From Streptomyces cavernae (GTDB lineage Bacteria; Actinomycetota; Actinomycetes; Streptomycetales; Streptomycetaceae): 64,000 nt of DNA. The notes under the pieces are model-generated. The model was not told where the DNA came from. It saw only the letters and a program-made list of their open reading frames with translations, and searched no databases. The translations under genes and the position numbers were made by a program. Shown piece after piece: positions 1-8,214 of this stretch. Each line of letters starts with the position of its first letter. The stretch's first letter is position 1. The stretch is taken from the NCBI RefSeq assembly GCF_004023625.1, contig NZ_RPDJ01000008.1, forward strand, positions 124,001 to 188,000, in the 5' to 3' direction.

Positions 1-2
1 GT

Positions 3-830
3 GCCGGGGTGTCCGTCGCGCTCCGTGTCCCGGTGGCGGTCGTGCTCCGCGCCCGACGCCTCGTACGGCAGACGCTCACGCCCCTGCTTCCCGTCGCCCT
101 GCGCACGGCGCTCGGTTGTGCGCTCGCCGGGTATGCCTCGCTGGGGCTCGGTGTCGGCCGTCCGTACTGGGCGTTGGTGACCGCGGCCTCCCTCTACCAG
201 GCGAACCTCACCCTCACCTGGAGCCGGGGCGTGCAGCGCATGGTCGGCAACCTCGTCGGGGTGCTGTTCTTCGCCGCAGTCGCCCCGCTCGCCCATCTCG
301 GGCCGGTCGCCATGGTGCTGTGCTGCCTCGTCCTCAACTTCGCCACCGAGGCGCTGATCGCCCGCAACTACTGGCTCGGCAGTATCTGTGTGACCCCGAT
401 GGCGCTGCTGATCACCGAGTTCCCGGGGTTCCAGCAGCCCGGCGAGCTGATGACCGATCGGGTCGTGGACACCCTCGTCGGCGTGTCCGTCGGGTTCGTG
501 GCGGCGATCGCCGTCACCAACCGCCGGGCCGGCGACCGGGTCGAGCAGGCGCTCGCGGCCACCGAGCGTGCCCAAGCGGACGCCGTACGCCTCGTGGCCC
601 GGGAAGGGGCCGACGCACGGGTGGACCCGGGCGCCCTGGAGTCCGCCCGCCAGGCCCTGGCCGCCACGCTCGTCGAACTGCGCGTCACCGTCGACGCGGC
701 GGCGGGGGAGTGGTGGCAGCGCGCCCTGCCGCACGAGCGGGTGGTCCGCGCCGAGCGCGACGGACACCGTACGCTCGCGGCGACGGTACGACGACAGGAA
801 TCGCACTCCTTGGAGGGCGCGCAAGCATGA
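3..830 (+). CDS. FUSC-family integral membrane protein, C-terminal part (5' end outside window)
   Basis: The frame is open at the window edge, so the true start is probably upstream; GTG at 9 is the first start visible. The visible part of about 275 residues has roughly six hydrophobic segments (about residues 30-185), including stretches such as TALGCALAGYASLGLG and VVDTLVGVSVGFVAAIAV, then a charged, probably cytosolic helical tail. This matches the C-terminal half of FUSC/aromatic-acid-exporter-like proteins, which are usually two to three times longer. Transport of aromatic or fusaric-acid-like compounds is inferred from the family only. The stop overlaps the ATG of the MarR gene (ATGA), so the two are translationally coupled and the regulator may control this exporter. 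Confidence 0.75.
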   Translation, partial: AGVSVALRVPVAVVLRARRLVRQTLTPLLPVALRTALGCALAGYASLGLGVGRPYWALVTAASLYQANLTLTWSRGVQRMVGNLVGVLFFAAVAPLAHLGPVAMVLCCLVLNFATEALIARNYWLGSICVTPMALLITEFPGFQQPGELMTDRVVDTLVGVSVGFVAAIAVTNRRAGDRVEQALAATERAQADAVRLVAREGADARVDPGALESARQALAATLVELRVTVDAAAGEWWQRALPHERVVRAERDGHRTLAATVRRQESHSLEGAQA

Positions 831-1498
831 CGGCAGCGAACGGGCGGGCGGCGACGGGGGATTCGAGGGCCGACCGGCCTGCGACCGGGGGCACGCCGCC
901 CGGGGCCACTGCGACTGAGGCGCCTATGACCGGGGCCCCGGCCGGGGCCCCCACGGTGGCTGGAGCGACTTCCGGAGCACGGGGAGGGCCGGGCGGCGGC
1001 GACACTGTGGCCGTCGTCGTACGGCAGTGGAAGGCCGTGCACCCCGGCATCGACACCGCGCCCATGGAGATCATCGGGCGCGTCAACCGCTGTGCCGCGC
1101 TGTTGCAGCAGGCCGAGGACGCGCCGCTGCGCCGGGCCGGGCTCACCCGGCCCGAGTTCGACGTCCTGGCCACCCTGCGCCGCACCGGCCACGAACTGAC
1201 CCCCGGTGAACTCGCCCGGGAGACCTTCTCCTCCGGCGCGGCCGTCACCAAGCGCCTCAAGCAGCTGACCGAGCGGGAACTGGTCGAGCGCCGGGCCGAC
1301 ACGCGGGACCGCCGCGTCGCCCATGTACGGCTGACCGACGCGGGCCGCGACCTCGTCGACGCGATTCTTCCGGAGCAACTCTCCTACGAGACGGACGTGC
1401 TGTCCGGTCTGGACGGCGACCGGCAAAGCGAACTGGGCCTTCTGCTGGGCGAGTTGCTGGGGCAGTTGGAGGGACGGCTGCGGCTTCCGCGCGCATGA
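827..1498 (+). CDS. MarR-family transcriptional regulator
   Basis: The product is 223 residues. A low-complexity Ala/Gly/Thr/Pro-rich N-terminal tail (about residues 1-60) precedes a winged-helix domain with the MarR signature: a recognition region around TRPEFDVLATLRRTGHELTP and a wing with DTRDRRVAHVRLTDAG. The ATG at 827 lies in an ATGA overlap with the upstream FUSC gene, favouring coupled translation. The long disordered tail is unusual for MarR proteins (normally about 150 residues), so initiation at a GTG near 1006 cannot be excluded. The likely role is local control of the adjacent exporter in response to a small aromatic ligand, which is inferred from gene arrangement. Confidence 0.82.
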   Translation: MTAANGRAATGDSRADRPATGGTPPGATATEAPMTGAPAGAPTVAGATSGARGGPGGGDTVAVVVRQWKAVHPGIDTAPMEIIGRVNRCAALLQQAEDAPLRRAGLTRPEFDVLATLRRTGHELTPGELARETFSSGAAVTKRLKQLTERELVERRADTRDRRVAHVRLTDAGRDLVDAILPEQLSYETDVLSGLDGDRQSELGLLLGELLGQLEGRLRLPRA

Positions 1499-1641
1499 GG
1501 TGACGGCCGATCAACTCGGCGTAAACGACTCGGGCCGAAACTCCGCGTCTCCAGGGGAACTTGACGTTCAAGACAGCGAGGCGAACAGCGGGCACGCCCG
1601 GCGCTGCGTGCCCGCGGGTCACGCCGCGGAAGCCTTGCCCG

Positions 1642-2409
1642 TCATCCCTCGTGTTCCGCCAAGTAGACGCCGAAGACCGCGCCCTGTGGATCGCGCAGCA
1701 CCGAGATCCGCGGGCCGTCCGGGACCGACGTCGGCTCGACGAGGATCCACGCGCCCGCGCCGGAGGCGATACGGGCGATCGCGTCGACGTCCTCGACGGC
1801 GAAGTACGGCAGCCAGTGCGGCAGGGTGCCGAGCGGGAAGCGGTCGCCCATCTCCATCATTCCGCCGAAGTCGGCGCCGTCCACGCCCCACTGGGTGTAC
1901 TGCGGCGAGGCGTTGACGCTCCAGCCGAAGACCTGTTGGTAGAACGCCGTGGCCTGTTGTGTGTCGCGCGTCAGCAGTTCCACCCAGCCGAGCGCACCCG
2001 GTGCGTTGAGCAGGTCCGCGCCGCCGAAGGCCCGTGCCTGCCAGAGCTGGAAGCCCGCGCCGCCGGGGTCCGCGGCCATCGCGAAACGCCCCAGGTCGAA
2101 GACGTCCGTGGGCTCCAGCACGATGCTGCCACCGGCCTTCCGCACGGCCTCACAGGTGGCTTCCGCGTCCGCCGCGGCGAACGTCACGTGCCAGGCGACC
2201 GGCATGGCCTCGTCCTCCATCAGCGGGGTGAGCCCGGCCACCGCTGCGTCACCGAGGCGGGCCAGGGTGTAACCGCCCGCCTCCTGCCGTGGATCCGTTT
2301 CCGGCCGCCAGCCGAAGAGTTCGGTGTAGAAGCGTTTGGCGGCCTCGATGTCGTTCGTGCCCAACTCGGTCCAGCAGGGGCCACCGGGCACCGGCTTGTC
2401 GAACTTCAT
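1642..2409 (-). CDS. Two-domain VOC (glyoxalase/bleomycin-resistance-like) protein
   Basis: This 255-residue protein consists of two tandem VOC domains. The first (about 5-125) begins PCWTELGTNDIEAAKRFYTE; the second (about 135-255) begins GWVELLTRDTQQATAFYQQ. Each has the beta-alpha-beta pattern and a terminal hydrophobic strand with a DPxGA motif. VOC proteins include metal-dependent dioxygenases, glyoxalases and antibiotic-sequestering proteins; the substrate here cannot be told. ATG at 2409 is chosen because it sits just before the first VOC strand (MKFDKPVPGG). The gene is divergent from the GNAT gene at 2591, leaving a 181-bp shared promoter region. Confidence 0.85.
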   Translation of the reverse strand: MKFDKPVPGGPCWTELGTNDIEAAKRFYTELFGWRPETDPRQEAGGYTLARLGDAAVAGLTPLMEDEAMPVAWHVTFAAADAEATCEAVRKAGGSIVLEPTDVFDLGRFAMAADPGGAGFQLWQARAFGGADLLNAPGALGWVELLTRDTQQATAFYQQVFGWSVNASPQYTQWGVDGADFGGMMEMGDRFPLGTLPHWLPYFAVEDVDAIARIASGAGAWILVEPTSVPDGPRISVLRDPQGAVFGVYLAEHEG

Positions 2410-2590
2410 GGCGATCCTCACGACAGGGTGCTCACCCTTGAACGCTAAGCCCGGGAACGGCTCCCGGCCACCGCTGCGGGGGCGTACCCTCGCCGTATAC
2501 CGCACCGCATGGCGGCTCCTCCGCGTCTCCCCCTCGCACGTCCCGTATCTCTTCATGGCCGCGCGCCCCGCGGCGGTCCGGAGGTCTGCC

Positions 2591-3487
2591 ATGCCGAAAG
2601 TGCGTCCCTTCCACCGCGACGACCGCGACCAGCTCACCGATCTGGTCAACGACCACGTCTGCGCCGTGGTCCCCGGGGTCTCGGTCTCCGTGAACACCGT
2701 GCTCAGCCAACTGGCCCGGCAGCCCGACGAGTTCATCACCGATCCATGGGTCGCCGACCGGGTCACCCTCGTCGCCGAGCAGCGCCGGTACGTCGTGGCC
2801 GCCGCACATCTGCTGCGCTACCGCGCGGACGCCGAGGTCGGCGGTGACTTCCGCGACGCGGGCGAGATCAACTGGTTCGTCTGCCGTCCGCCCGCGTCCT
2901 ACTGGCCGGACTCCGAACCGGCCGCCGACCTGCTGATGGTCGCGTGCCTGGCACAGCTCGCCCGCTGGAACGTCCGCGTCCGTCTCGCCGACGGGGCGCT
3001 CCCCGCGCCGGGCGTGTACGGGGTGCCCCGGCCGTGGCCGCACATCCGGGCCGCTTACGAACGCGCCGGCTTCCGGCACACCGGCCCGACGGAGGTGCTG
3101 CTGATCGCGCGGGTGGCCGACCTGCCGGCACCCGCGCGGCCACCGGGCGTCACCGTCGACCGCACCCTCGGCGAATGCGGCACCCGCCTGACCGCCCACT
3201 CCGGCGGCCGGCCCCTGGGCTTCGTCGAACTGGACACCTCTCCGGGACGCCCGGAACGCCGGCCCGGGGCAGCAGGTCTGGCCGACATCGGCAACCTCCA
3301 CGTCGAGCCGGGCACGGACGGCTCCGCCGCCCTGCTCCTGGCCGAGGCCGCCCGCTGGCTACGGCTGTCCGGGGTCGACCGGGTCCTCGCGTACGAGACC
3401 GCGCCGGAGGACGTCGAACGCCTGACGGCGGCGGGCTTCGAGGAACTGACACGGACGGACCGGGGCTGGGTGCACGAGGCGGTGTGA
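2591..3487 (+). CDS. GNAT-family N-acetyltransferase (two-domain)
   Basis: The 298-residue product starts MPKVRPFHRDDRDQL, typical of a GNAT first strand and helix. An N-terminal GNAT-like half (about 1-180) is followed by a C-terminal half (about 185-298) with the strand pattern ADIGNLHVEPG and a predicted acetyl-CoA-binding helix ALLLAEAARWLRL. The canonical Q/RxxGxG/A loop is poorly kept in both halves, so activity is uncertain and the substrate unknown. The gene converges with the VOC gene at 3871-4257; the 383-bp space between them is filled by tandem repeats. Confidence 0.75.
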   Translation: MPKVRPFHRDDRDQLTDLVNDHVCAVVPGVSVSVNTVLSQLARQPDEFITDPWVADRVTLVAEQRRYVVAAAHLLRYRADAEVGGDFRDAGEINWFVCRPPASYWPDSEPAADLLMVACLAQLARWNVRVRLADGALPAPGVYGVPRPWPHIRAAYERAGFRHTGPTEVLLIARVADLPAPARPPGVTVDRTLGECGTRLTAHSGGRPLGFVELDTSPGRPERRPGAAGLADIGNLHVEPGTDGSAALLLAEAARWLRLSGVDRVLAYETAPEDVERLTAAGFEELTRTDRGWVHEAV

Positions 3488-3525
3488 CGGCGCCGCTTCC
3501 GCCCCCCAGGACGGCAAGCGGCACA

Positions 3526-3842
3526 CCCGGCAAGGCAGCCAAGCGGCCGAACGAACGGCCTCACGGCCGGTCACGCAGGCAAGCGGCCGAACTGACCTCA
3601 CGGCCGGTCACGCGGCCAGGCAGCCGAACGAACGGCCTGACGCCCGGCAAGGCAGCCAAGCGGCCGAACGAACGGCCTCACGGCCGGTCACGCAGGCAAG
3701 CGGCCGAACTGACCTCACGGCCGGTCACGCGGCCAGGCAGCCGAACGAACGGCCTGACGCCCGGCAAGGCAGCCAAGCGGCCGAACGAACGGCCTCACGC
3801 CGGCCAGGCGGCCAGGTGGCCTGCGAGCGGCCTCACGCCGGT
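3526..3842. repeat. 117-bp tandem repeat between convergent genes
   Basis: Two consecutive copies of a 117-bp unit (3526-3642 and 3643-3759) appear identical base for base. A third copy matches for about 40 bp from 3760 and then decays into related CGGCC-rich sequence up to the VOC stop codon. Inside each unit, shorter motifs such as GAACGAACGGCCTCACGGCC recur, so the unit itself looks built from smaller duplications. The period is 39 codons, so long artefactual ORFs run through it; I see no start, ribosome site or family match to suggest it is translated. A transcription-termination or folding role at the 3' ends of the two flanking genes is possible. Confidence 0.85.
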
Positions 3843-3870
3843 CACGCGGCCAGGCGGCCGGCGAACGGCC

Positions 3871-4257
3871 TCACGGCCGGTAGCGCAGGGGATGGTCCGC
3901 CGGTACCTCCACCATCACGATCTCCGTGCCGTCCGGATCCTCCAGCCACATCTCGATCAGCCCCCACGGCTCCCGCACCGGGGGTCGCCGCACCGCCACC
4001 CCGGCCGCCTCCAGTTCCGCGTACGCCGCCGTGACGTCCGCGACCTGCATCCACAGCTTCAGCGCGGGCGACGGCGGGGTCGTGGAGCGCCCGGCGACCT
4101 CCAGGAAACCGCCGCCGAGGAAGTAGACCGTCCCGCGTTCGGGGCCCGTGCCGAATTCCCGGTAGACGGGCAGTCCCAGCCGTCGGCCGTAGAAGTCGCG
4201 GGATCGTTCCGGGTCCGTGGGACGCAGCAGGGTCCTGCTGCTCAGTACGTGCACCAT
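3871..4257 (-). CDS. VOC-family (glyoxalase-like) protein
   Basis: This is a single VOC domain of 128 residues. It begins MVHVLSSRTLLRPTDPERSR and ends with the typical strand IEMWLEDPDGTEIVMVEVP. The DPERSRDFY segment is the usual helix after strand one, and WLEDPDGTEI is the conserved C-terminal strand whose Glu is often a metal ligand. It would act as a homodimer; no substrate can be assigned. Its 3' end abuts the 117-bp repeat block, and it is divergent from the GNAT gene at 4357. Confidence 0.85.
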   Translation of the reverse strand: MVHVLSSRTLLRPTDPERSRDFYGRRLGLPVYREFGTGPERGTVYFLGGGFLEVAGRSTTPPSPALKLWMQVADVTAAYAELEAAGVAVRRPPVREPWGLIEMWLEDPDGTEIVMVEVPADHPLRYRP

Positions 4258-4356
4258 GCACCCGGAGCCTAGTGGGCGATAGCCTCTGCGGTGCTCAGCC
4301 GTGCCCCAGATCGACGTGCCCGGATGGACGTGCCCCAGATCGAAAGAGACCGCGCC

Positions 4357-4917
4357 ATGGACACCGCAGCCACCGGAGTGACCTACCGTGATGCCACCGA
4401 CGCCGACGTGGCCGCTCTGGTCGCGTTGATCGAGTCGGCCTACCGGGGGGACACCAGCCGCGTCGGCTGGACCACCGAGGCCGACATCCTCCAGGGGCAG
4501 CGGACCGACCCCGAGGGCGTGCTCGAGGTCATCAAGGCGCCGGAGTCCCGGCTGCTGACCGTGGAGAAGGACGGCACGGTCGTCGCCTGCTGTCAGCTCG
4601 AACACCGCGGCACCCACGCCTACTTCGGCATGTTCGCGGTGAGCCCGGCGCTCCAGGGCGCGGGCCTGGGCAAGGTGATCATCGCGGAGGCGGAACGCCG
4701 AGCCCGCGAGGAGTGGGGCGTGACGGAGATGCACATGACCGTGATCTCCGTCCGCGACGACCTGATCGCCTGGTACGAGCGGCGCGGCTACCGTCGTACG
4801 GGAGAGATGACGCCCTTCCCGTACGGCGACGAGCGCTTCGGTATCCCCCAGCGCGACGACCTGCAGTTCGAGCTGCTGACCAAGACGCTCACCGAGACGG
4901 AGCCGGCTAGGCCGTGA
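4357..4917 (+). CDS. GNAT-family N-acetyltransferase
   Basis: The 186-residue product is a single GNAT domain. Motif A is clear: FAVSPALQGAGLGKVIIAEA, with the acetyl-CoA pyrophosphate loop QGAGLG. Motif B follows as MTVISVRDDLIAWYERRGYRRTGE, with the Tyr often used as general acid. ATG at 4357 is preferred over an in-frame ATG at 4324 because the domain starts directly after it (VTYRDATDADV). Substrate unknown. Its last 11 bases overlap the end of the oppositely oriented glycerophosphodiesterase gene, so the transcripts overlap. Confidence 0.85.
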   Translation: MDTAATGVTYRDATDADVAALVALIESAYRGDTSRVGWTTEADILQGQRTDPEGVLEVIKAPESRLLTVEKDGTVVACCQLEHRGTHAYFGMFAVSPALQGAGLGKVIIAEAERRAREEWGVTEMHMTVISVRDDLIAWYERRGYRRTGEMTPFPYGDERFGIPQRDDLQFELLTKTLTETEPARP

Positions 4918-5590
4918 AGCGCCCCGTCCGCTTGATCTCCGGGTAGTCGGTGGTCGCCCCGTCCAGTTCCAGGGCACGCACCAGCCGCAGATGGTCCTGG
5001 GTGTTCACCACCCAGCCGATGATCCGCAGATCCGCCTTGCGGGCGTGCTCGACGATCTCCAGGGTCAGCCGGCGGATGTTGAGCACCAGCGTGCCGGCGC
5101 CGACCGCGGTGGCGCGTTCCACCACGTCGGTGCCGTAGCGGCTGGCCACCAGCGCGGTGCGCACACCGGGGACGAGGCGGGCGATCTCGGCGATCGCCTC
5201 GTCGTGGAAGGAGAGCACCTCGACCCGACCCAGCAGATCGCGGCGGTGCATGACCTCGGCGAGCGCCCGGGCCGCCGCCACGTCCTTGATCTCGGCCTGC
5301 AGTGGCGCGGTGACGGCGTCCAGGACCTCCTCGAAGACGGGGATCCGCTCGCCGTGCCCCGCGTCCAGCGTGCGCAGCTCGGCGAGGGTCTTCTCGGCGA
5401 TGGGACCCCTGCCGTCGGTCGTACGGTCCACGTCGGCGTCGTGCATGACGACGAGGGCGCCGTCCTTGCTCAGGTGCAGATCGAGTTCGATGACGTCCAG
5501 CCCCGCCTTCTGGGCGGCGACGAAGGAACGAAGAGTGTTCTCGGGCTCGATGCCCATGACTCCGCGGTGACCGATGGTGACGAAGTTCAA
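4907..5590 (-). CDS. Glycerophosphodiester phosphodiesterase
   Basis: This enzyme hydrolyses glycerophosphodiesters from phospholipid turnover to glycerol-3-phosphate and an alcohol. The 227-residue TIM-barrel sequence has the GDPD signatures: HRG near the N-terminus (GHRGVMGIEPENT), the metal/catalytic block ELDLHLSKDGALVVMHD, the strand LQAEIKD, and a C-terminal WVVNTQ strand. The start is taken as TTG at 5590 (giving M-NFVTIGHRG), because homologs begin exactly there, a GGAAGCGAG ribosome site lies upstream, and no ATG or GTG precedes the HRG strand suitably. No signal peptide, so probably cytosolic. Confidence 0.88.
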   Translation of the reverse strand: MNFVTIGHRGVMGIEPENTLRSFVAAQKAGLDVIELDLHLSKDGALVVMHDADVDRTTDGRGPIAEKTLAELRTLDAGHGERIPVFEEVLDAVTAPLQAEIKDVAAARALAEVMHRRDLLGRVEVLSFHDEAIAEIARLVPGVRTALVASRYGTDVVERATAVGAGTLVLNIRRLTLEIVEHARKADLRIIGWVVNTQDHLRLVRALELDGATTDYPEIKRTGRFTA

Positions 5591-6013
5591 GGCTGACTCG
5601 CTTCCGTCGACGGCGGCTCGGTCCGCGAGGGAGATCCGCCCTGCTCGATCGCGGCCAGGGGGAGGACGGGCTTCCACGCGGCAGGGCGCAGCCTAATCGC
5701 CCGCGTCCCTGATGCACCCTTTCGTACACGGGGGACACGGGGGCCCGGGGGAGCAGTGCCGTGGGGGAACAGGGGAGCGGGCCGTTCCGCCGACCGATCC
5801 GCTCACCCCTGGGTGGGCGAGTCTCTCCGAGGTTGACGGGTCCCCGGCCCTGCTGCGCCTTGGCAGATATTGTCGCTGAAACGGTGTACGACAGGAAAAA
5901 TAGCGGTAACAGGGCGGGTTGGGCAGGACGACTTTCGGAGTGGCCCACTTGTCCTGGAGATCGCCTCATGCATACGGTGTCCTTACGCGAGGTTCTCCCG
6001 TGGAGGATGGGTC
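5591..6013. other. Divergent intergenic region, no gene seen
   Basis: This 423-bp stretch separates the glycerophosphodiesterase gene (leftward) from the DUF6421-type operon (rightward) and must hold both promoters. Around 5858-5905 it contains the most A/T-rich patch nearby, suggesting the rightward promoter is there, but no -35/-10 pair is convincing enough to name. An out-of-frame start at 5968 contains a TTA codon but opens only the shadow frame of the next gene and is not believed. A GGAGG ribosome site lies at 6002-6006, just before ATG 6014. Confidence 0.5.
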
Positions 6014-7411
6014 ATGACGGAAATTCTTGTGCAGGTGGGCGCGGAGGGTCAGGTTCCTTCGCCGGTCAGGGTGGTGGAGCACCCGGCATGGCCCGTGCTC
6101 AAGAACGCCGTGGAGCAGATCCGGCCGTGGCAGTCCAAGGACGGCTCCATCGACTTCGAGTCGGAGGGTGCCCCGGACCCTGCCGACGCCGAGCTCGCGG
6201 TACGCACCGTCATCGACTCCGTCGAGCGGCTCGCCCCGCTGCTGCCGCACGACGCGGCCTACCACAAGGCGCTGGTAGCGGACCTCGGCCGCTGGGCCGA
6301 CGACGGCTTCAAGGTGCCCGACTTCCTGGACTCGCTGCTGGCGTTCCAGCCCGCCGCGAACCGCCGGGACGGCCTCCAGCACCTGGTCGTCTTCCCGATG
6401 TACACACAGAACGGCAACCCCGACCGCAACCTCGAGGCGGTCGTCGTCCGCATGGTGTGGCCGGCCTGGCTGGCCGAGCTGGAGCGCACCCGCTACGACA
6501 ACCCGCTGTTCTGCGGCATCACCTTCGAGGACTTCACCTCCGGCTACGACACCAACTCGGCCGTCCTCTTCCCGGAGACCATCGCCGTGCGCGAGGCCCC
6601 CGAGCGGTTCAGCTGGGGCGGCATCTTCTGCGACCGCGAGGCGGCCCGCTTCCGCCGGGTCACCGAGGCCGCGGTGGACATCCTCGGTCTGGAACTGCCC
6701 GACGACATCCGCGCGATGGTCGGCGACCAGAACCGGTGCCAGCAGGCGTTCGTGCTCTGGGACATGGTCCACGACCGCACCCACAGCCACGGCGACCTGC
6801 CCTTCGACCCGTTCATGATCAAGCAGCGCCAGCCGTTCTGGATGTACGGCCTGGAGGAGCTGCGCTGCGACCTCACCGCCTTCAAGGAGGCCGTGAAGCT
6901 GGAGGCCGACGGCTTCCCGCAGGGCCGCGACGTGCAGTACGCCATCCTTTTCGACCGGATGTTCCGCTTCCCCGTCACCGGCGAACGGGTCCGCAACTAC
7001 GACGGCCTCGGCGGCCAGCTGCTGTTCGCCTACCTCCACCGGCACGACGTGGTGCGCTGGACCGACAACACGCTGCACATCGACTGGCAGCGCGCCCCGC
7101 AGATCACCAACCAGCTCTGCGCCGAGATCGAGAAGCTCTACCGGGACGGCATCGACCGCCCCAAGCTGGTCCACTGGTTCAAGGCCTACGAGCTGGTCTC
7201 GGCCTACCTGGCCCCGCATCCGGGCTCCTGCTGGGCCAAGGGCCCGGACGCCCTCGACCTCTCCCTGCCGCCACGAAAACTCGTCGATGAGGTGCTTCCG
7301 GACGAGTTTCCGCTCAGCATGTTCTATGAGGCGCTCGCGAAGAAACTGAAGGGTGTGATCGCCTCCACCAAGGGGATCACCGCGCAGAGCGCCGAGCGGG
7401 CAGCCGCGTGA
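6014..7411 (+). CDS. Unrecognised conserved protein (DUF6421-type), first gene of operon
   Basis: The 465-residue soluble protein matches what I recall as DUF6421, a family of unknown function common in Streptomyces. It has no signal peptide or membrane segment and is rich in Trp, Tyr and Phe. A striking block is HDRTHSH (H253, D254, H257, H259) followed about 24 residues later by EELRCD (E281, E282, R284, D286). This resembles the zinc site of M49 peptidases (HExxxH plus EExRxD) with Asp replacing Glu; a hydrolase role is inference only. A GGAGG ribosome site precedes ATG 6014. The SDR gene follows after 50 bp, and the aldolase gene then overlaps it, so all three are likely one operon. Confidence 0.75.
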   Translation: MTEILVQVGAEGQVPSPVRVVEHPAWPVLKNAVEQIRPWQSKDGSIDFESEGAPDPADAELAVRTVIDSVERLAPLLPHDAAYHKALVADLGRWADDGFKVPDFLDSLLAFQPAANRRDGLQHLVVFPMYTQNGNPDRNLEAVVVRMVWPAWLAELERTRYDNPLFCGITFEDFTSGYDTNSAVLFPETIAVREAPERFSWGGIFCDREAARFRRVTEAAVDILGLELPDDIRAMVGDQNRCQQAFVLWDMVHDRTHSHGDLPFDPFMIKQRQPFWMYGLEELRCDLTAFKEAVKLEADGFPQGRDVQYAILFDRMFRFPVTGERVRNYDGLGGQLLFAYLHRHDVVRWTDNTLHIDWQRAPQITNQLCAEIEKLYRDGIDRPKLVHWFKAYELVSAYLAPHPGSCWAKGPDALDLSLPPRKLVDEVLPDEFPLSMFYEALAKKLKGVIASTKGITAQSAERAAA

Positions 7412-7461
7412 GCGCCCGCCGCCTCCAGGGGCGAACGAGCAATGAGCGGGAGGCGAGGACA

Positions 7462-8214
7462 ATGGCCAACGGCAACGGGGCACTCAACGGTGCGGTGATC
7501 GCGGTGGCGGGGGCCGGCGGCCCCGCGGGCAGGGCGACACTGCTGAGGCTCGCCGAGGCGGGCGCTACCGTCGTCGGGGCGGACAACGACCCCGAGCGGC
7601 TCTCGGAGGCCGTGGACGCGGCCCGCTACGCACACGGCGGCGCCACCGTCGTGGGGGACACGGTGGACCTGCTCGACCTGAAGTCCACCCGCGACTGGGC
7701 CACCCATGTCGAGAAGGACTTCGGACGCGTCGACGGGCTCGTGCACCTCGTGGGGGGCTGGCGCGGCAGCGAGACCTTCACCAGGACGAGCCTGGACGAC
7801 TGGGACCTCCTCGAGCTGCTGCTCGTCCGCACCGTGCAGCACACCTCCCTCGCCTTCCACGAGGCGCTGCAGCGCAGCGAACGCGGCCGCTACGTCCTGA
7901 TCAGCGCGGCCGGCGCCAGCAAGCCCACCGCGGGCAACGCCGCCTATGCCGCCGCCAAGGCCGCCGCCGAGGCCTGGACCCTCGCCATGGCCGACTTCTT
8001 CCGCAAGGCCGGGGGAGCCGAGGGGCCCTCCTCGGCGGCTGCCATCCTGGTCGTGAAGGCGCTGGTGCACGACGCGATGCGCGCGGAGCGCCCCAACGCG
8101 AAGTTCGCGGGCTTCACCGACGTCAAGGAGCTGGCCGAGGCCATCGCCGAGGTGTGGGAGCGGCCCGCCGCCGAAGTGAACGGACAACGTCTGTGGCTGA
8201 CCGAGAAGCCGTGA
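7462..8214 (+). CDS. SDR-family NAD(P)-dependent oxidoreductase
   Basis: This 250-residue short-chain dehydrogenase has a Rossmann glycine motif near residues 17-23 (GAGGPAG), the LVHLVGGW strand corresponding to the NNAG region, a Ser-containing strand LISAAGAS, and the catalytic Y162xxxK166 (YAAAK). ATG 7462 is chosen for its good ribosome site (GGAGGCGAGG) over an upstream GTG at 7408. The glycine motif and the NNAG region deviate from the classic consensus, so cofactor preference is uncertain. It sits between the DUF6421-type gene and a threonine-aldolase-like gene, suggesting work on a hydroxy-amino-acid or related metabolite. Confidence 0.85.
   Translation: MANGNGALNGAVIAVAGAGGPAGRATLLRLAEAGATVVGADNDPERLSEAVDAARYAHGGATVVGDTVDLLDLKSTRDWATHVEKDFGRVDGLVHLVGGWRGSETFTRTSLDDWDLLELLLVRTVQHTSLAFHEALQRSERGRYVLISAAGASKPTAGNAAYAAAKAAAEAWTLAMADFFRKAGGAEGPSSAAAILVVKALVHDAMRAERPNAKFAGFTDVKELAEAIAEVWERPAAEVNGQRLWLTEKP

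Noticed and set aside
2944-4272. 442-codon plus-strand ORF across the 117-bp repeats
   Set aside because: It is out of frame within the GNAT gene, passes through the repeat and then antisense to the VOC gene; composition is Arg/Pro-rich shadow sequence.
5761-7290. 509-codon ORF overlapping the DUF6421-type gene, with a TTA codon
   Set aside because: It is the +1 shadow of the real gene with Arg/Gly/Pro-rich composition, so its TTA codon is not evidence of bldA control.
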